DNA of 59,983 nucleotides from Halobacteriales archaeon QS_3_64_16 (GCA_003021705.1 PXRJ01000061.1:1-59983), one strand, 5' to 3'; positions 1-8,859 are shown, numbered from the stretch's first letter. Program-made: numbers and translations. Notes: generated from the sequence alone by a model not told the origin.

Positions 1-1
1 C

Positions 2-373
2 AGCAACCAGACGAGCGGCAGTGTGTCCTCCTGGAGCAACGGCATCTGCTCGGTGGTGCTGTGCGACCCCGAGTATCTACCTCTCCAACCCGTGTGCGAG
101 CACGAGGAGAAGCCGCTGTGCAAGCACATCGTTTCCAGCGCCTACAGCGGTTACGAATACTACTCCCTCTGCCACGTGACGCGTGGTGACGGCGACGAGA
201 TCAGGGACTGGATTGCTCGTCATGTCGGCGCTGTTCGCCGCGACGGTCGTCCTCCGCACGGAAGAACGGGCCTGAGAAGGGAGTCGGTCACTCGCGCTAC
301 CTGTCCCTGCCGAAGGAGAGAAGAGGTACTCGTCTCAGTTCTCGATGGTTTCGATCTCCTCGTCGGAGAGTGA
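2..373 (+). CDS. Left-truncated Cys/His-rich protein, possible degenerate SWIM-type zinc finger fragment
   Basis: The reading frame is open from the left edge, so the start lies outside the window. Early in the frame is a Cys/His cluster, with C-E-H followed by PLCKH and further cysteines at GICSVVLC. This resembles the CxCxnCxH layout of SWIM zinc fingers, which are common in haloarchaea, but the first CxC is not intact. After about residue 60 the composition turns Arg-rich and unlike a natural haloarchaeal protein. The frame also runs into the 3' end of the opposite-strand aldo/keto reductase gene. Both points suggest a frameshifted or decayed gene end. I cannot assign a function, and the true stop of the ancestral gene may lie earlier. 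Confidence 0.3.
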   Translation, partial: SNQTSGSVSSWSNGICSVVLCDPEYLPLQPVCEHEEKPLCKHIVSSAYSGYEYYSLCHVTRGDGDEIRDWIARHVGAVRRDGRPPHGRTGLRRESVTRATCPCRRREEVLVSVLDGFDLLVGE

Positions 374-1174
374 GATCTCGCTGGCAGCGACGTTTTCCTC
401 TAGGTGCTCGACGCTGCTGGTCCCCGGAATCGGAAGCATGACCGGCGAGTGCTGGAGCAGCCATGCGAGACCGATCTGGTAGGAACTCGCGTCGTGGTTC
501 TCAGCGACTTCCTCTAATCCCTCTAACTCGCCCGAGCCCAGTGGAGCCCAGGGGATGAAACCGATGTCGTGGTTCTCGCAGTACTCCAGGACTTCCTCCG
601 AATCGCGATCGCCGATGTTGTACTGGTTCTGGACGGTCGCGATCTCGACGACCTCACGGGCTTCTTCGAGCTGGTCGACCGAAACGTTAGAAACCCCGAC
701 GTGCTCGACTTTCCCCTCGTCTTTGAACTCGGCGAACGCGGCTATCGAGTCGGTGTACTCGACGTCGGGATCGGGCCGATGGAACTGGTAGAGGTCGATC
801 GTCTCGGTCCCCAAGCGATCGAGGCTACCGAGGATCGCGTTGCGCAGGTAGCCCGGCTGGCCACAACTGGGCCAGGAGCCGTCGCGGTCGTCGCGCCAGA
901 GCCCGCCTTTGGTCGCGATAACGACGTCGTCCTCGACGGGGTCGAGGGTCTCGCCAATGAGGCGTTCGGAGACCGCCGGCCCGTAGGAGTCGGCGGTGTC
1001 GACGAAATCCACGCCGAGGTCACGCGCGCGTTCGAGGACATCTTTAGCCCCCTCTTCGTCCTCGGGCGGGCCGATGATCTCCTCGCCGGTCAGCCGCATC
1101 GCGCCGAAACCCAAGCGATTGACCGTCAGCTCGCCGCCGATGTCGAACGTGTCGCTCCGATTCTCTGTTGCCAC
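335..1174 (-). CDS. Aldo/keto reductase
   Basis: This is an NADPH-dependent aldo/keto reductase of about 279 residues, the normal length for the family. The catalytic tetrad is visible: Asp59 and Tyr64 in VDTADSYG, Lys89 in ATKGG and His132 in YQFHRPD. The C-terminal cofactor region PIPGTSS is also present. It is probably a soluble TIM-barrel enzyme that reduces aldehydes or ketones; the substrate is unknown. The GTG at 1174 was chosen because homology starts right after it. The frame stays open further upstream, but that part is Arg/Pro-rich, overlaps the end of the MFS gene and does not look coding. The start is therefore moderately certain. Confidence 0.85.
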   Translation of the reverse strand: MATENRSDTFDIGGELTVNRLGFGAMRLTGEEIIGPPEDEEGAKDVLERARDLGVDFVDTADSYGPAVSERLIGETLDPVEDDVVIATKGGLWRDDRDGSWPSCGQPGYLRNAILGSLDRLGTETIDLYQFHRPDPDVEYTDSIAAFAEFKDEGKVEHVGVSNVSVDQLEEAREVVEIATVQNQYNIGDRDSEEVLEYCENHDIGFIPWAPLGSGELEGLEEVAENHDASSYQIGLAWLLQHSPVMLPIPGTSSVEHLEENVAASEISLSDEEIETIEN

Positions 1175-1353
1175 AGGCGAGGCGACGATCGGACGCCGAA
1201 AGCGTCTTTCGGGTCCGGGCGGGATGGGGCGCCACTCGCCGTCCTCGGGATTGCTCGCCCTCCCCGAGGCTCTCTCCGGTCTTCGGAGTCCGTGAACGCG
1301 GACCGTCCGGCCGACCTTTGCCCCGATGCTCGCTTCGTAGTAGGGTACGTCTC

Positions 1354-2505
1354 TCAGGCCCATCGGCCGACCGCACGGTTCGACAGTAGTAGGAGAAAAG
1401 CGATCGCCAGGAGAGCTGTGAGTACCAGAAAGCTCGTCGCCCACCCTGCGACATCGGCGACGAGACCTATTACCGCCGTCCCGAGCGCGCCCGAAAGGAT
1501 GTAGATCGTCCGGACGAGGCCAAAGCCAGCTCCTTGCTCCGATTCGGTGAGCCCGTCGATCGCCCGGGACTGCAGTGGCGGAGCCCAACTCATCGCGATG
1601 CCGGCCAGTACGACCGCCGGAACGGCGAGCACGAAGGCCGTACTCGAGCTAAGGGTGCCGTAGCCGATAACGCCGGCACCCATCATCAGCGCGAGTACCC
1701 CGTCGCGACCCAGCCGGTCGGACGCCCGGCCCGCAAGCGGTTGCAAGACGCCTCTGATCGCGGCCAGCACGGAGAACAACAGCCCAGCTCGGAGTAGCGT
1801 GTAGCCGTGGTGCTGGACGAGGAAGGTCGGGAGCAGCGACATCGTCGCCAGCCCGACGAACTCGGCGAGAACCGCGAGAACAGTGGTGTAGGCGAGCGTC
1901 GGCCGAGAGATGAGGGTGAGGAGATACCTCGGAGCGAGTAGCTCCCGAAGCGACTCGTCCGTTCGTATCGAGTGAGCCGCGGGGACGCGGCGGGCGAAGG
2001 CCCCGAGAACGAGGAGGGAGACGGCGACGCCGGCCCCGAGCGCGACGCGCGGGTCGCCGATACGGTGGACGGCGATCGCCTGCCCGATCGCGTCGAAGCG
2101 CGCGGTGAGAAGCGCCGTCGCCGCATTATAGTAGAGGCCGGCACCGACGCCTAACAGGAGCACGGAGACGCCGAAGAGGACGAAGGAGGGCGTGCCTGCC
2201 AGCAGCAGGCCGGCGACGGCGGTGAGCCCCACTCCGGCGAGAACGATCGACCGTGGGCCGAAGCGATCGCCCAAGACGCCGCTCGGAAGCTGGGCGAGTG
2301 CGTAGGCGGCCCACATCCCGCCCAGAACGGTGCCGATGGCGGCCCGTGAGACCGCAAACGTCCCGAGGATCGAGGGGACGAGCGCGCTCACCAGTAGCTG
2401 GGAGAACCTGATCGCGAAGTACGCGCCGACACAGAGCGCGAGGATAGTGTATCTGGGCAGCCAACGATTACCGCTGTCACTGCTCGACAGTGCTGTTCTA
2501 TCCAT
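1354..2505 (-). CDS. MFS transporter, apparently lacking transmembrane helix 5
   Basis: Major facilitator superfamily carrier of 383 residues in the cytoplasmic membrane. Helices 1-4 are clear, with the MFS loop 2-3 signature at GVLGDRFGPR (about residues 76-85). Helices 7-12 are also complete. Between helix 4 (ending near residue 133) and helix 6 (about residues 154-170) the sequence runs from AVHRIG straight into DPRVALGAG. Relatives have a G-rich fifth helix here. About 25 residues seem to be missing in frame at residue 150, near base 2057. An eleven-helix MFS protein would have inverted topology in one half and may be inactive. The substrate cannot be told. Confidence 0.85.
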   Translation of the reverse strand: MDRTALSSSDSGNRWLPRYTILALCVGAYFAIRFSQLLVSALVPSILGTFAVSRAAIGTVLGGMWAAYALAQLPSGVLGDRFGPRSIVLAGVGLTAVAGLLLAGTPSFVLFGVSVLLLGVGAGLYYNAATALLTARFDAIGQAIAVHRIGDPRVALGAGVAVSLLVLGAFARRVPAAHSIRTDESLRELLAPRYLLTLISRPTLAYTTVLAVLAEFVGLATMSLLPTFLVQHHGYTLLRAGLLFSVLAAIRGVLQPLAGRASDRLGRDGVLALMMGAGVIGYGTLSSSTAFVLAVPAVVLAGIAMSWAPPLQSRAIDGLTESEQGAGFGLVRTIYILSGALGTAVIGLVADVAGWATSFLVLTALLAIAFLLLLSNRAVGRWA

Positions 2506-2688
2506 GCGATGGGGCCGTAGCCGGCGAGTGGCGACAGCCGCCCTCCAGGTTCCGGCGTGGCGTACCGCACACTGTGGAAGGCCATATAGCTCTCCGTCCC
2601 AATCCGTTCGGCGGTATCGAGGAGGGGACGCTACCAGCCGGCGATCGAGATCGGGAAGAGGAAAGGAGAGATCGCGCGTCCGAGACGC

Positions 2689-3576
2689 TCACGTGAGCGT
2701 TATCACGCCGACGCCGAAGACGACTAAGACGACGCCCGCGACGATACCACGCGTGATCCGTTCGATCCCGCCGAGCCCAACGTAGGAAAACGCCGTCGCG
2801 AACAGCGTGGCCGTCGCGACGAGTGTGGTGACAATGGCCACGCGGCCGTTGTCCAACCCGGTGAAAAACAACAGGAGTCCCGAGCCGCTCAGGACTCCGG
2901 CCCCAATGAAGTAGGCATATCCCCGGAGCGGTATCGACCGCAATCCGTGGCGACCGGACCAGAAGGCGAAGATCCCCAACGCGAGCAGGGCGGCGGTCTC
3001 GTTCAGCGCGACGGCTTCGAGCGGCCGGGCCGGCGTCGTCGTGAGCCCGAACCGGCGGATCACGCTCGCAGTGCCGTAGGCGACCGCGGCCAGCAGCGGG
3101 AAGAGCAGTTCGTAGGGCTGCCAGCCGGTGATGTCCCCGCCCTTCGAGAAGGTCAGAACGATGAGACCACCGATAACGACGACGATCCCTACGGTCTGAA
3201 CGATCGAGACCGTCTCGCCGAGGAAGGTGAGTGCGAGGATCGTAGCGAAGAGGGGATTCGAGGCGATGACGGCGCTGTTGACGCTGGCCCCGACCCGATC
3301 GATCCCCTCGTAGTTCCCGATCCGCCCGACGGCCGTCCCGACCAAGCCGCCGAACAGGAAGATGCCATAGCCAAAGGCCGAGAGATCGGGGGCGAGAGCA
3401 GTCGGGCCCTGTGTGAGCGCCAGGCCGCCCCAGAAGATCGCGACGCTCGTCGCGATGACGATGATCGCGACCGAGATGGGGTCGCCACCGTGGGCGAACC
3501 CGCGTTTCGAGGAGACCGGCGCTAACCCCCAGAAAAGAGCAGCACCGAGAGCGGCCAGATACGCGATCGCTGCCAT
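2689..3576 (-). CDS. DMT superfamily (EamA) transporter
   Basis: Membrane protein of 295 residues with two EamA repeats, giving about ten predicted helices and little sequence outside the membrane. It begins MAAIAYLAALGAALFWGLAPVSSKRGFA, written here in part: the LFWGLAPV stretch is typical of the first EamA helix. DMT proteins usually export small metabolites such as amino acids or drugs. The substrate here is unknown. The ATG at 3576 is the only good start before the first helix. The next gene downstream on this strand is the MFS gene, 183 bp away, so co-transcription is possible but not shown. Confidence 0.88.
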   Translation of the reverse strand: MAAIAYLAALGAALFWGLAPVSSKRGFAHGGDPISVAIIVIATSVAIFWGGLALTQGPTALAPDLSAFGYGIFLFGGLVGTAVGRIGNYEGIDRVGASVNSAVIASNPLFATILALTFLGETVSIVQTVGIVVVIGGLIVLTFSKGGDITGWQPYELLFPLLAAVAYGTASVIRRFGLTTTPARPLEAVALNETAALLALGIFAFWSGRHGLRSIPLRGYAYFIGAGVLSGSGLLLFFTGLDNGRVAIVTTLVATATLFATAFSYVGLGGIERITRGIVAGVVLVVFGVGVITLT

Positions 3577-3667
3577 GTGGTCGATCGGGCCTCCGTCCGA
3601 GAGAAGGTTAGCTGTTCGTATCGCAGTTCAGGAACTGCCCATTGGGCTACTGCTAGCGCATCGTCGA

Positions 3668-3901
3668 TCAGTCGGGCGTGTCCGTGGTGTCCGGCGCGTC
3701 CGCCCCGTCCGCCCCGTCGACGATGAACGTCACGCCGGTGCAGGCGGGGCACTCGAGTGCGTCCGCGTTCTCGGCGGTGAGGGACTCGACGGCACCGTAG
3801 ACCAGTAGGTGATCGGTCGGGGCCGCGACCTGACGCTCACAGAGCGGGCACTCGACGACGCCGGCCCGGACCTGCTCGCGGGCAATCGCGTTTCGGGTCA
3901 T
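3668..3901 (-). CDS. Small zinc-ribbon-like protein
   Basis: A 77-residue acidic protein with two CxxC knuckles, CPLC near residue 18 and CPAC near residue 51. The spacing suits a single zinc-ribbon domain. The last 15 residues are an Asp/Thr/Ala-rich tail (DGADGADAPDTTDTPD), probably disordered. Such one-domain zinc proteins are common in haloarchaea and usually have no assigned role. The gene is divergent from the cupin gene, with 123 bp between them. The ATG at 3901 is clear. No function is proposed. Confidence 0.75.
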   Translation of the reverse strand: MTRNAIAREQVRAGVVECPLCERQVAAPTDHLLVYGAVESLTAENADALECPACTGVTFIVDGADGADAPDTTDTPD

Positions 3902-4024
3902 TCGATGTGGAGGGGATTGCCCGGAGTCCCATCCGAAGGGGGGTAACGCTGACGATATGTCCGATAGGGCGGTCGATCGAACGGCCCAACAGGTACTTGT
4001 CCTCGCCCGCCGTCCCCGAAATCG

Positions 4025-4339
4025 ATGTCACATAGCAAAGTGAACTACGAGGAGACCGATACGACGTACGGAATGCACTTCCTCCGGGATTCGCTCGGCT
4101 GCGAGGATCACGGAGTGACCGTCGTCGACGCCGAGCCGGGCTGGGAGGGCCCCGAGCACGAACACGACGAGGACCACGAGGAGGTGTATTTTCTCGTCGA
4201 GGGCGAGGCGACGATCACGGTCGACGGCGAGGACGTCTCGATGAGCACCGGCGACGCCGTTCGTGTCTCGCCGGACGCGACGCGCCAGGTGATCAATGGC
4301 GATACCGAAAGTCAGTTCGTGATCACCGGCGCGCCCTGA
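4025..4339 (+). CDS. Cupin-domain protein
   Basis: A single-domain cupin of 104 residues. Motif 1 is visible as HEHDEDHEEVYFLVEG (about residues 45-60), with metal-ligand histidines and a glutamate. Motif 2 is shortened to GDAVRVSPDATRQVIN near residues 80-95 and lacks the usual final histidine pattern. The fold normally binds a divalent metal and serves as a small enzyme or sensor. Residues 1-25 include YGMHFLRDSLGC, seen in haloarchaeal cupins of unknown role. The start ATG at 4025 follows a short intergenic region shared with the opposite-strand zinc protein. Confidence 0.88.
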   Translation: MSHSKVNYEETDTTYGMHFLRDSLGCEDHGVTVVDAEPGWEGPEHEHDEDHEEVYFLVEGEATITVDGEDVSMSTGDAVRVSPDATRQVINGDTESQFVITGAP

Positions 4340-4434
4340 GCACCACCGTACACTCGTTATACCAGGCGATCGCTGGGAAATAGGGTCGCTACGACGCCGT
4401 GCTGGCTCGTGACTGCGATCCGGCGGCGAGCGAA

Positions 4435-5115
4435 TCAGATCCCGAGTACGTCGGCGAACTCATCGAAGGTCTCGATAGCGATATCCGGGTCGGGGAACCA
4501 CGGATCCCACGGTTCGCCGGTTCTATCGATCCACACGCCCTGCATCCCGGCCGCCATCGCACCGCGAACGTCGAAGGCCGGGCCGGCCGCGTGAGCTATC
4601 CTCTCGATCGGTGCGCCGACTCGCCCTGCTCCGTGTCGGTACACCGCGGCGTCGGGCTTGAACATCCGTATCTCATGGACGCTGATCGTATCCTCGACGA
4701 ACGCACCGATCCCGGCGTGGTCGAGTAGCTTCTCGAGCATCGCTGGCGTCCCCATCGAAAGCACGTAGACGTCGTGCTCCTCGGCGAGCCGTGCGAGCCC
4801 GCTTTGTACGTCCTCGAACGGGTCGAGTTCGTCGAAGACGTCGAGGATTCCCTCGCGCTCCGCTGCGGTGGTCTCGATGCCGTATGCACCGAGTGCCTGC
4901 TCGAGCGCCGCCGCGATGAGTTCGTCGAACGGTCGATAGTCCTCGACGGCGTTGGCGATCATTACGTAGGAAAGGTACTTCGCCCGCCAATGAGCGAGGA
5001 GCGGGTCGGGGTCATCGGTATACTCCGTAACGACGCGCTCGGCAGCGCTCGGATCGACGATCGTGCCATACGAATCGACCGTGATAGCCTCGATCTCGTT
5101 CGCCCGGAGCGGCAT
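4435..5115 (-). CDS. HAD-superfamily hydrolase, haloacid dehalogenase type II-like
   Basis: HAD hydrolase of 226 residues. The nucleophile motif is ITVDSYGTIVD near residues 11-21, matching the FDxYGT form of the type II dehalogenase branch. Motif II appears as VLSMGTP and motif III around FKPDAAVYRH. The third loop reads HAAGPAFDVRGAMAAGM, where relatives often have an intact Asp pair. Type II enzymes hydrolyse 2-haloacids, but many relatives are phosphatases, so the substrate is open. The ATG at 5115 was chosen over a GTG at 5160 because a TATA-like element (5138-5143) sits about 26 nt before the ATG and would fall inside the longer version. Confidence 0.88.
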   Translation of the reverse strand: MPLRANEIEAITVDSYGTIVDPSAAERVVTEYTDDPDPLLAHWRAKYLSYVMIANAVEDYRPFDELIAAALEQALGAYGIETTAAEREGILDVFDELDPFEDVQSGLARLAEEHDVYVLSMGTPAMLEKLLDHAGIGAFVEDTISVHEIRMFKPDAAVYRHGAGRVGAPIERIAHAAGPAFDVRGAMAAGMQGVWIDRTGEPWDPWFPDPDIAIETFDEFADVLGI

Positions 5116-5514
5116 AAGCCGAGGGGGAACGGGCGCGATTATAGAGGTATCGACGGTCACGTCGCTCGGCAGGAGCGACCGTCCAGTATCGCTCGCTCGA
5201 CCATCGATAACCTCTGCGACCGGCGTCAGCTATCGAACGTTCGGTCACAGCAGTGATGCGGCCACTCCTGCCGCTTGCGAACCCGAACGATCGGGACCGA
5301 TTAAAAAGAGATAAGTGTGCGCACTGAGCCACCGACAGTGATAGATGATGCCACACAGAACTCTCGGAGAAGGACAAGCTGGACCGGATAGCAGGACGAT
5401 GCCGCCGATCCCAGCGTTTTCCGTCCGCGCGGGAGTTTGGGGTTCGCTCGGGAACGAGCCGAAACTGACCTGCAGCGACAGGGGGTCGCGGCCGACATCC
5501 GGGGAAGGATTCCT
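5116..5514. other. Intergenic region with a promoter and a long leader before the symporter operon
   Basis: No convincing gene is seen in these 399 bases. An A/T stretch at 5304-5311 (ATTAAAAA) could be the plus-strand TATA element, giving a leader of about 180 nt before the gene at 5515. Within the leader, 5446-5459 forms a short hairpin with arms GCTCG and CGAGC around a GGAA loop. A Shine-Dalgarno sequence GGAAGG at 5503-5508 precedes the start. The minus-strand promoter of the HAD gene lies at the left end. Confidence 0.4.
5138..5143 (-). promoter_or_regulatory. TATA element of the HAD hydrolase gene
   Basis: On the minus strand the element reads TATAAT. It is centred about 26 nt before the ATG at 5115, the spacing of a haloarchaeal leaderless promoter. 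Confidence 0.5.
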
Positions 5515-5880
5515 ATGAGTACGACACAGCGAGGTCGGTGGTACGTTCCCTCGACGAAGATCGGGCGGGTTCTCGCTGGGCTCTATATAGTGTCGGCGAT
5601 CGCCGTGTTGCTCCCGCTGTATGGTATCGCGTTCAATCAGCCGGTGTTGCTCGGGCCCTTCCCGCAGGCGATTACCTGGTCGTACGTCTGGTTCCTGATC
5701 ATCAACCTGTTGCTCGGGGCGGCCTACCGATATCTCTTCGAGCCCTGGGCCGAGCACGCAAAGCGCTACACCGACACGCTCGACAGCGAGGAGGCTGAAA
5801 TGGGGGCGGGGGCAGGGGGAGGAACGCCCACCGATAGGCCGGTCGCCGACGCCGACGTCGAGCAGGGAGGGGGCGACTGA
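5515..5880 (+). CDS. Small membrane partner of a sodium:solute symporter (DUF3311-like)
   Basis: A 121-residue protein with two transmembrane helices (about residues 16-38 and 50-70) and an acidic, Gly-rich cytoplasmic tail. The helices carry LLPLYGIAF and GPFPQAITWSYVWF, typical of the small DUF3311-type proteins encoded before SSS symporters. Its stop codon overlaps the start of the symporter gene (TGATGG), so the two are translationally coupled. Its role is probably to help assembly or activity of the symporter. The ATG at 5515 has a Shine-Dalgarno sequence GGAAGG at 5503-5508. An upstream in-frame GTG or ATG at 5437 would add an Arg-rich, unlikely extension. Confidence 0.8.
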   Translation: MSTTQRGRWYVPSTKIGRVLAGLYIVSAIAVLLPLYGIAFNQPVLLGPFPQAITWSYVWFLIINLLLGAAYRYLFEPWAEHAKRYTDTLDSEEAEMGAGAGGGTPTDRPVADADVEQGGGD

Positions 5881-7427
5881 TGGCTCCCAGCGGTATCGCG
5901 AGCCTCAAGATCATCGTCGGCGGATTGATCTTGTACCTGGTCGCGATCGCGATCATCAGCTTCTATGGGTGGAAAAAGACCGGCAGCACGCCCGACGACT
6001 ACTATCTGGGCGGGCGCAGCCTCGGCGTGCTCGTGCTCACGGGCACCATGCTCGCGACCTACTTCAGTACCTTCGCGTTTCTGGGTGGGCCGGGCTTCTG
6101 GTACTCGAACGGCGCTTCCTTCCTGAACTTCGCGTTCTGGAACATTACCGGGGCATTCCTCGTCTGGATCGTCGGCTCCCGGTTCTGGCTACTGGGCCAG
6201 CGCTTCGATCACATCACTCCCTCCGATATGCTCGCGGGGTTCTACGAGAAAGATCACTCGGTTCGGATCCTCGCGGCTATCATCGGCATCACGGCACTCA
6301 TCCCCTACGCGACGATCCAGCTCACCGGCGTCGGGAAGGCACTCGTCGGCCTCACCGGCGGGGAGGCGCCGTTCTGGCTCGGCGTGGTAGTCCTGACGGC
6401 GATGGTCGCCGGCTACATCGTCGTCGGCGGCCTGCGTGCGGTCGCCTGGACCGACGTCCTCCAGGGATTCGTCTTCCTAGTCTTCCTCGTCGTCTCGGCG
6501 GCACTGACCATCAACTGGGCGGGCGGGCTCACCGCCGGCTTCGGGAGTGCCCTACAGGTCGACCCGAGCCAGTGGACGTATGCGGTATCGCCGGCCGAGC
6601 AGGGCTCCTGGCTCGATCTCACCCTCATCTGGGTCGTCGGCTGGGTGTTTCTCCCCCACCTCTGGCAACGGATGTTCATGGCACGGGATCCGCGCGTCCT
6701 CGCCCAGTCGGCGTTTCTCTCCGGGACGCTTAGCCTCTGGATCATCACGTTCATGGGATTGCTGATCGGCGGAATCGGGTCCGGGCTGATCCCGACGCTC
6801 CCGGCCGGTCAGAGCGCGGACGCGATCGTCCCGGTGCTGTTCGCGGAGTTCTTCCCCGCGGGCGGCGTCCTGTTAGTCGTCGCGGCGTATGCGGCGGCCA
6901 TGTCGACCATGGGCAGCCAGATCCTCACGAGCAGCTCGCTGTTCGTCCGCGACATCGCGAAAAAGCCCTTCCGACCGGAGATGGACGAGCGGACCGAGAG
7001 CTGGATCGGCCGGGTCTTCATCGTCGTCTTTGCGGCGATCGTCCTGGTACTCGCGCTCAGTCCCGTCGGTCGAACTGCCCTCATTCCCCTCGCCTCGGAT
7101 GGCGTCGCGCTCGCAGTGTTGTTCGTCCCGCCGGTAGTCGGGTTGTTCTACTGGGAGGAGGCCTCTACTAATGGCGCGCGCTGGTCGCTCGCGGTCGGCT
7201 ACGTCTTCATGCAGCTCACGATCTGGACGCCGGTTGGCGACTATCTGCTGTACTTCGACTCGGCCATCTGGGGTCTGATCGTCGCGAGCGTCGTGTACTA
7301 CGGCGTCTCGAAGGTCAGCGACCCGGTTCCCGAGGAGACCCAACGCGAGTACCGGGAGGTGCTCCAGGATGGTATGCGAATCCCCGAGTCGGTCCGGCCC
7401 GAGATCGCCGACCCGGCGGACGACTGA
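5880..7427 (+). CDS. Sodium:solute symporter (SSS family)
   Basis: Secondary transporter of 515 residues with about 13 helices. It moves an organic solute into the cell with sodium. Family marks include DDYYLGGRSLG near residues 37-47 after helix 1, the long helix 2 with ATYFSTFAFLGGPG, and the later AAYAAAMSTMGSQILTSSSLFVRDI, here at about residues 338-362 and split by two visible family residues. The substrate may be an organic acid or amino acid, as in many haloarchaeal members, but cannot be told. It is coupled to the small partner upstream. The MBL hydrolase gene 81 bp downstream may share its transcript. Confidence 0.95.
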   Translation: MAPSGIASLKIIVGGLILYLVAIAIISFYGWKKTGSTPDDYYLGGRSLGVLVLTGTMLATYFSTFAFLGGPGFWYSNGASFLNFAFWNITGAFLVWIVGSRFWLLGQRFDHITPSDMLAGFYEKDHSVRILAAIIGITALIPYATIQLTGVGKALVGLTGGEAPFWLGVVVLTAMVAGYIVVGGLRAVAWTDVLQGFVFLVFLVVSAALTINWAGGLTAGFGSALQVDPSQWTYAVSPAEQGSWLDLTLIWVVGWVFLPHLWQRMFMARDPRVLAQSAFLSGTLSLWIITFMGLLIGGIGSGLIPTLPAGQSADAIVPVLFAEFFPAGGVLLVVAAYAAAMSTMGSQILTSSSLFVRDIAKKPFRPEMDERTESWIGRVFIVVFAAIVLVLALSPVGRTALIPLASDGVALAVLFVPPVVGLFYWEEASTNGARWSLAVGYVFMQLTIWTPVGDYLLYFDSAIWGLIVASVVYYGVSKVSDPVPEETQREYREVLQDGMRIPESVRPEIADPADD

Positions 7428-7508
7428 ATCCACGAAATCGTGAAATCGGGGATCGGTACCGGATGAGGAGTGCGAAAGAAGAAACGATTCGCCGAACAGG
7501 AAGGAAAT

Positions 7509-8624
7509 ATGAATGCGGAGCTACTGTGGGCGACGATGGACATGCCGGACGGGGTCGCTATCCCGGGCCCACACGGCGTCTCGGCCGACTCCAGGATACG
7601 CCCCGGGACCTCCTCGGGCGTCTATCTCCTCGCCAGCGGTGGTGAGGCACTGCTCGTCGATACGGGGCGCAGGACCGCACCGGAGTACCCGACAGGGGTG
7701 CTCGATGCGACCTGTGAGGCCATCGACGAACGCGGGGTAGACCTACAGTATATCCTCCAGACGCACTTCCACTACGATCACGTCGGCAACACACGATACC
7801 TGAGGGATCGGTACGGGGCGACGGTCCTCGCTCACAAGCGGGATCGACCCGTGATCGAAGACCCTACCCTTCTGACCAGAACCGAGTATATCGAATCGAT
7901 GGGCGGCGATCCGGCGACGATCGCCGGGGAACTAACCCTAAGAGGTCCGTCGGACCTCACCGCTTCGGACACGCTGGTTCGCGAGCACTGGAACTACCCG
8001 GTCGCGGTAGACCGGACGGTCGTAGGCGGCGAGACGATCGAACTCGGCGAGCCGGAGCTACGCGTGCTACACACCCCAGGACACACACCGGGCCACCTCT
8101 CGCTCTACAATCCCTCCTCGGGCAGTCTTTACCTCGGCGACGTCATGCACTGGCCGACGCCGCTGCACCCCCACCCGGTCGGGAGCGTCGCCGAACAGCT
8201 AGCCAGCGTCGAGAAGTGCCTAACCCTCGACGCGGAGTACCTGTTCCCGGGTCATGGGCTACCGCGATGTGGGGCCGACGCCGTCAAGGATTACCTCAAG
8301 GACCTGTTGCTCCGACAGCGACAGCTCGAAGACCGAATCCTCCTCGTCTTGAATCGCCACGGCCGACTGACGATCCCGGACCTCCACGCCGAGACGTTCG
8401 TGATCACGGAGCGCTACGACTACGCGAGCGACGGCTGGTTCGGGAACAGCACGAACTGCATCCACAGCCACCTACGCGGACTGTTAGAGGCGGGGAAAGT
8501 CGATAGAGTTGAGCGCGAGGACGGGGCGATCGCCTGGGAAGTGACGGGGGACGGACGACGCTCGGAAGCGGAGGTCGGCGTCAGCGGAGCCTACGAACGG
8601 ACGAAGACACTGAGTGACCTCTGA
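7509..8624 (+). CDS. MBL-fold metallo-hydrolase with C-terminal winged-helix-like domain
   Basis: A metallo-beta-lactamase-fold hydrolase of 371 residues. The metal motif HFHYDH is at residues 86-91, the second site is in LHTPGHTPGHLS near residue 192, and the third is FPGHG near residue 247. The C-terminal 110 residues contain a helix-turn-helix-like segment ending in LRGLLEAGKVDRVE, as in LACTB2-type MBL proteins. It likely hydrolyses a thioester or ester. The start ATG at 7509 has a strong purine-rich Shine-Dalgarno sequence AGGAAGGAA just upstream. An upstream in-frame start at 7470 would add a basic stretch and is less likely. It lies in the same direction as the symporter. Confidence 0.88.
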   Translation: MNAELLWATMDMPDGVAIPGPHGVSADSRIRPGTSSGVYLLASGGEALLVDTGRRTAPEYPTGVLDATCEAIDERGVDLQYILQTHFHYDHVGNTRYLRDRYGATVLAHKRDRPVIEDPTLLTRTEYIESMGGDPATIAGELTLRGPSDLTASDTLVREHWNYPVAVDRTVVGGETIELGEPELRVLHTPGHTPGHLSLYNPSSGSLYLGDVMHWPTPLHPHPVGSVAEQLASVEKCLTLDAEYLFPGHGLPRCGADAVKDYLKDLLLRQRQLEDRILLVLNRHGRLTIPDLHAETFVITERYDYASDGWFGNSTNCIHSHLRGLLEAGKVDRVEREDGAIAWEVTGDGRRSEAEVGVSGAYERTKTLSDL

Positions 8625-8830
8625 AGTTCTGGGTGTTCGGTCAACGTCTCGCTCCGTAACCCTCTCGTACTGAACATACGTCTACTGCGGGCAGCGAAGA
8701 CCTCTCTACGGCTGCGGGGGATGAAAAAAGCATACGAGACGCTGCGCTTGTTCGTCGTTCGTCGGAACAGCTTCGTACTGCGGAGTTGTGGGTTCTTGTA
8801 TCGAACTAAGAGCATGATCGAGCCCAATCG

Positions 8831-8836
8831 TTTACT
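8831..8836 (+). promoter_or_regulatory. TATA-like element of the DUF5783-like gene
   Basis: The sequence TTTACT is centred about 27 nt before the GTG at 8860, the spacing of a leaderless haloarchaeal promoter. It supports the GTG start. Confidence 0.4.
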
Positions 8837-8859
8837 CGATAGCTATCGTACCGCTCTCT

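Noticed and set aside
1175..1588. Upstream extension of the aldo/keto reductase frame
   Set aside because: It adds an Arg/Pro-rich, non-homologous stretch that overlaps the end of the MFS gene.
8591..8827. Small minus-strand frame in the region before the DUF5783-like gene
   Set aside because: Basic, no homology recognised, and it overlaps the end of the MBL gene.
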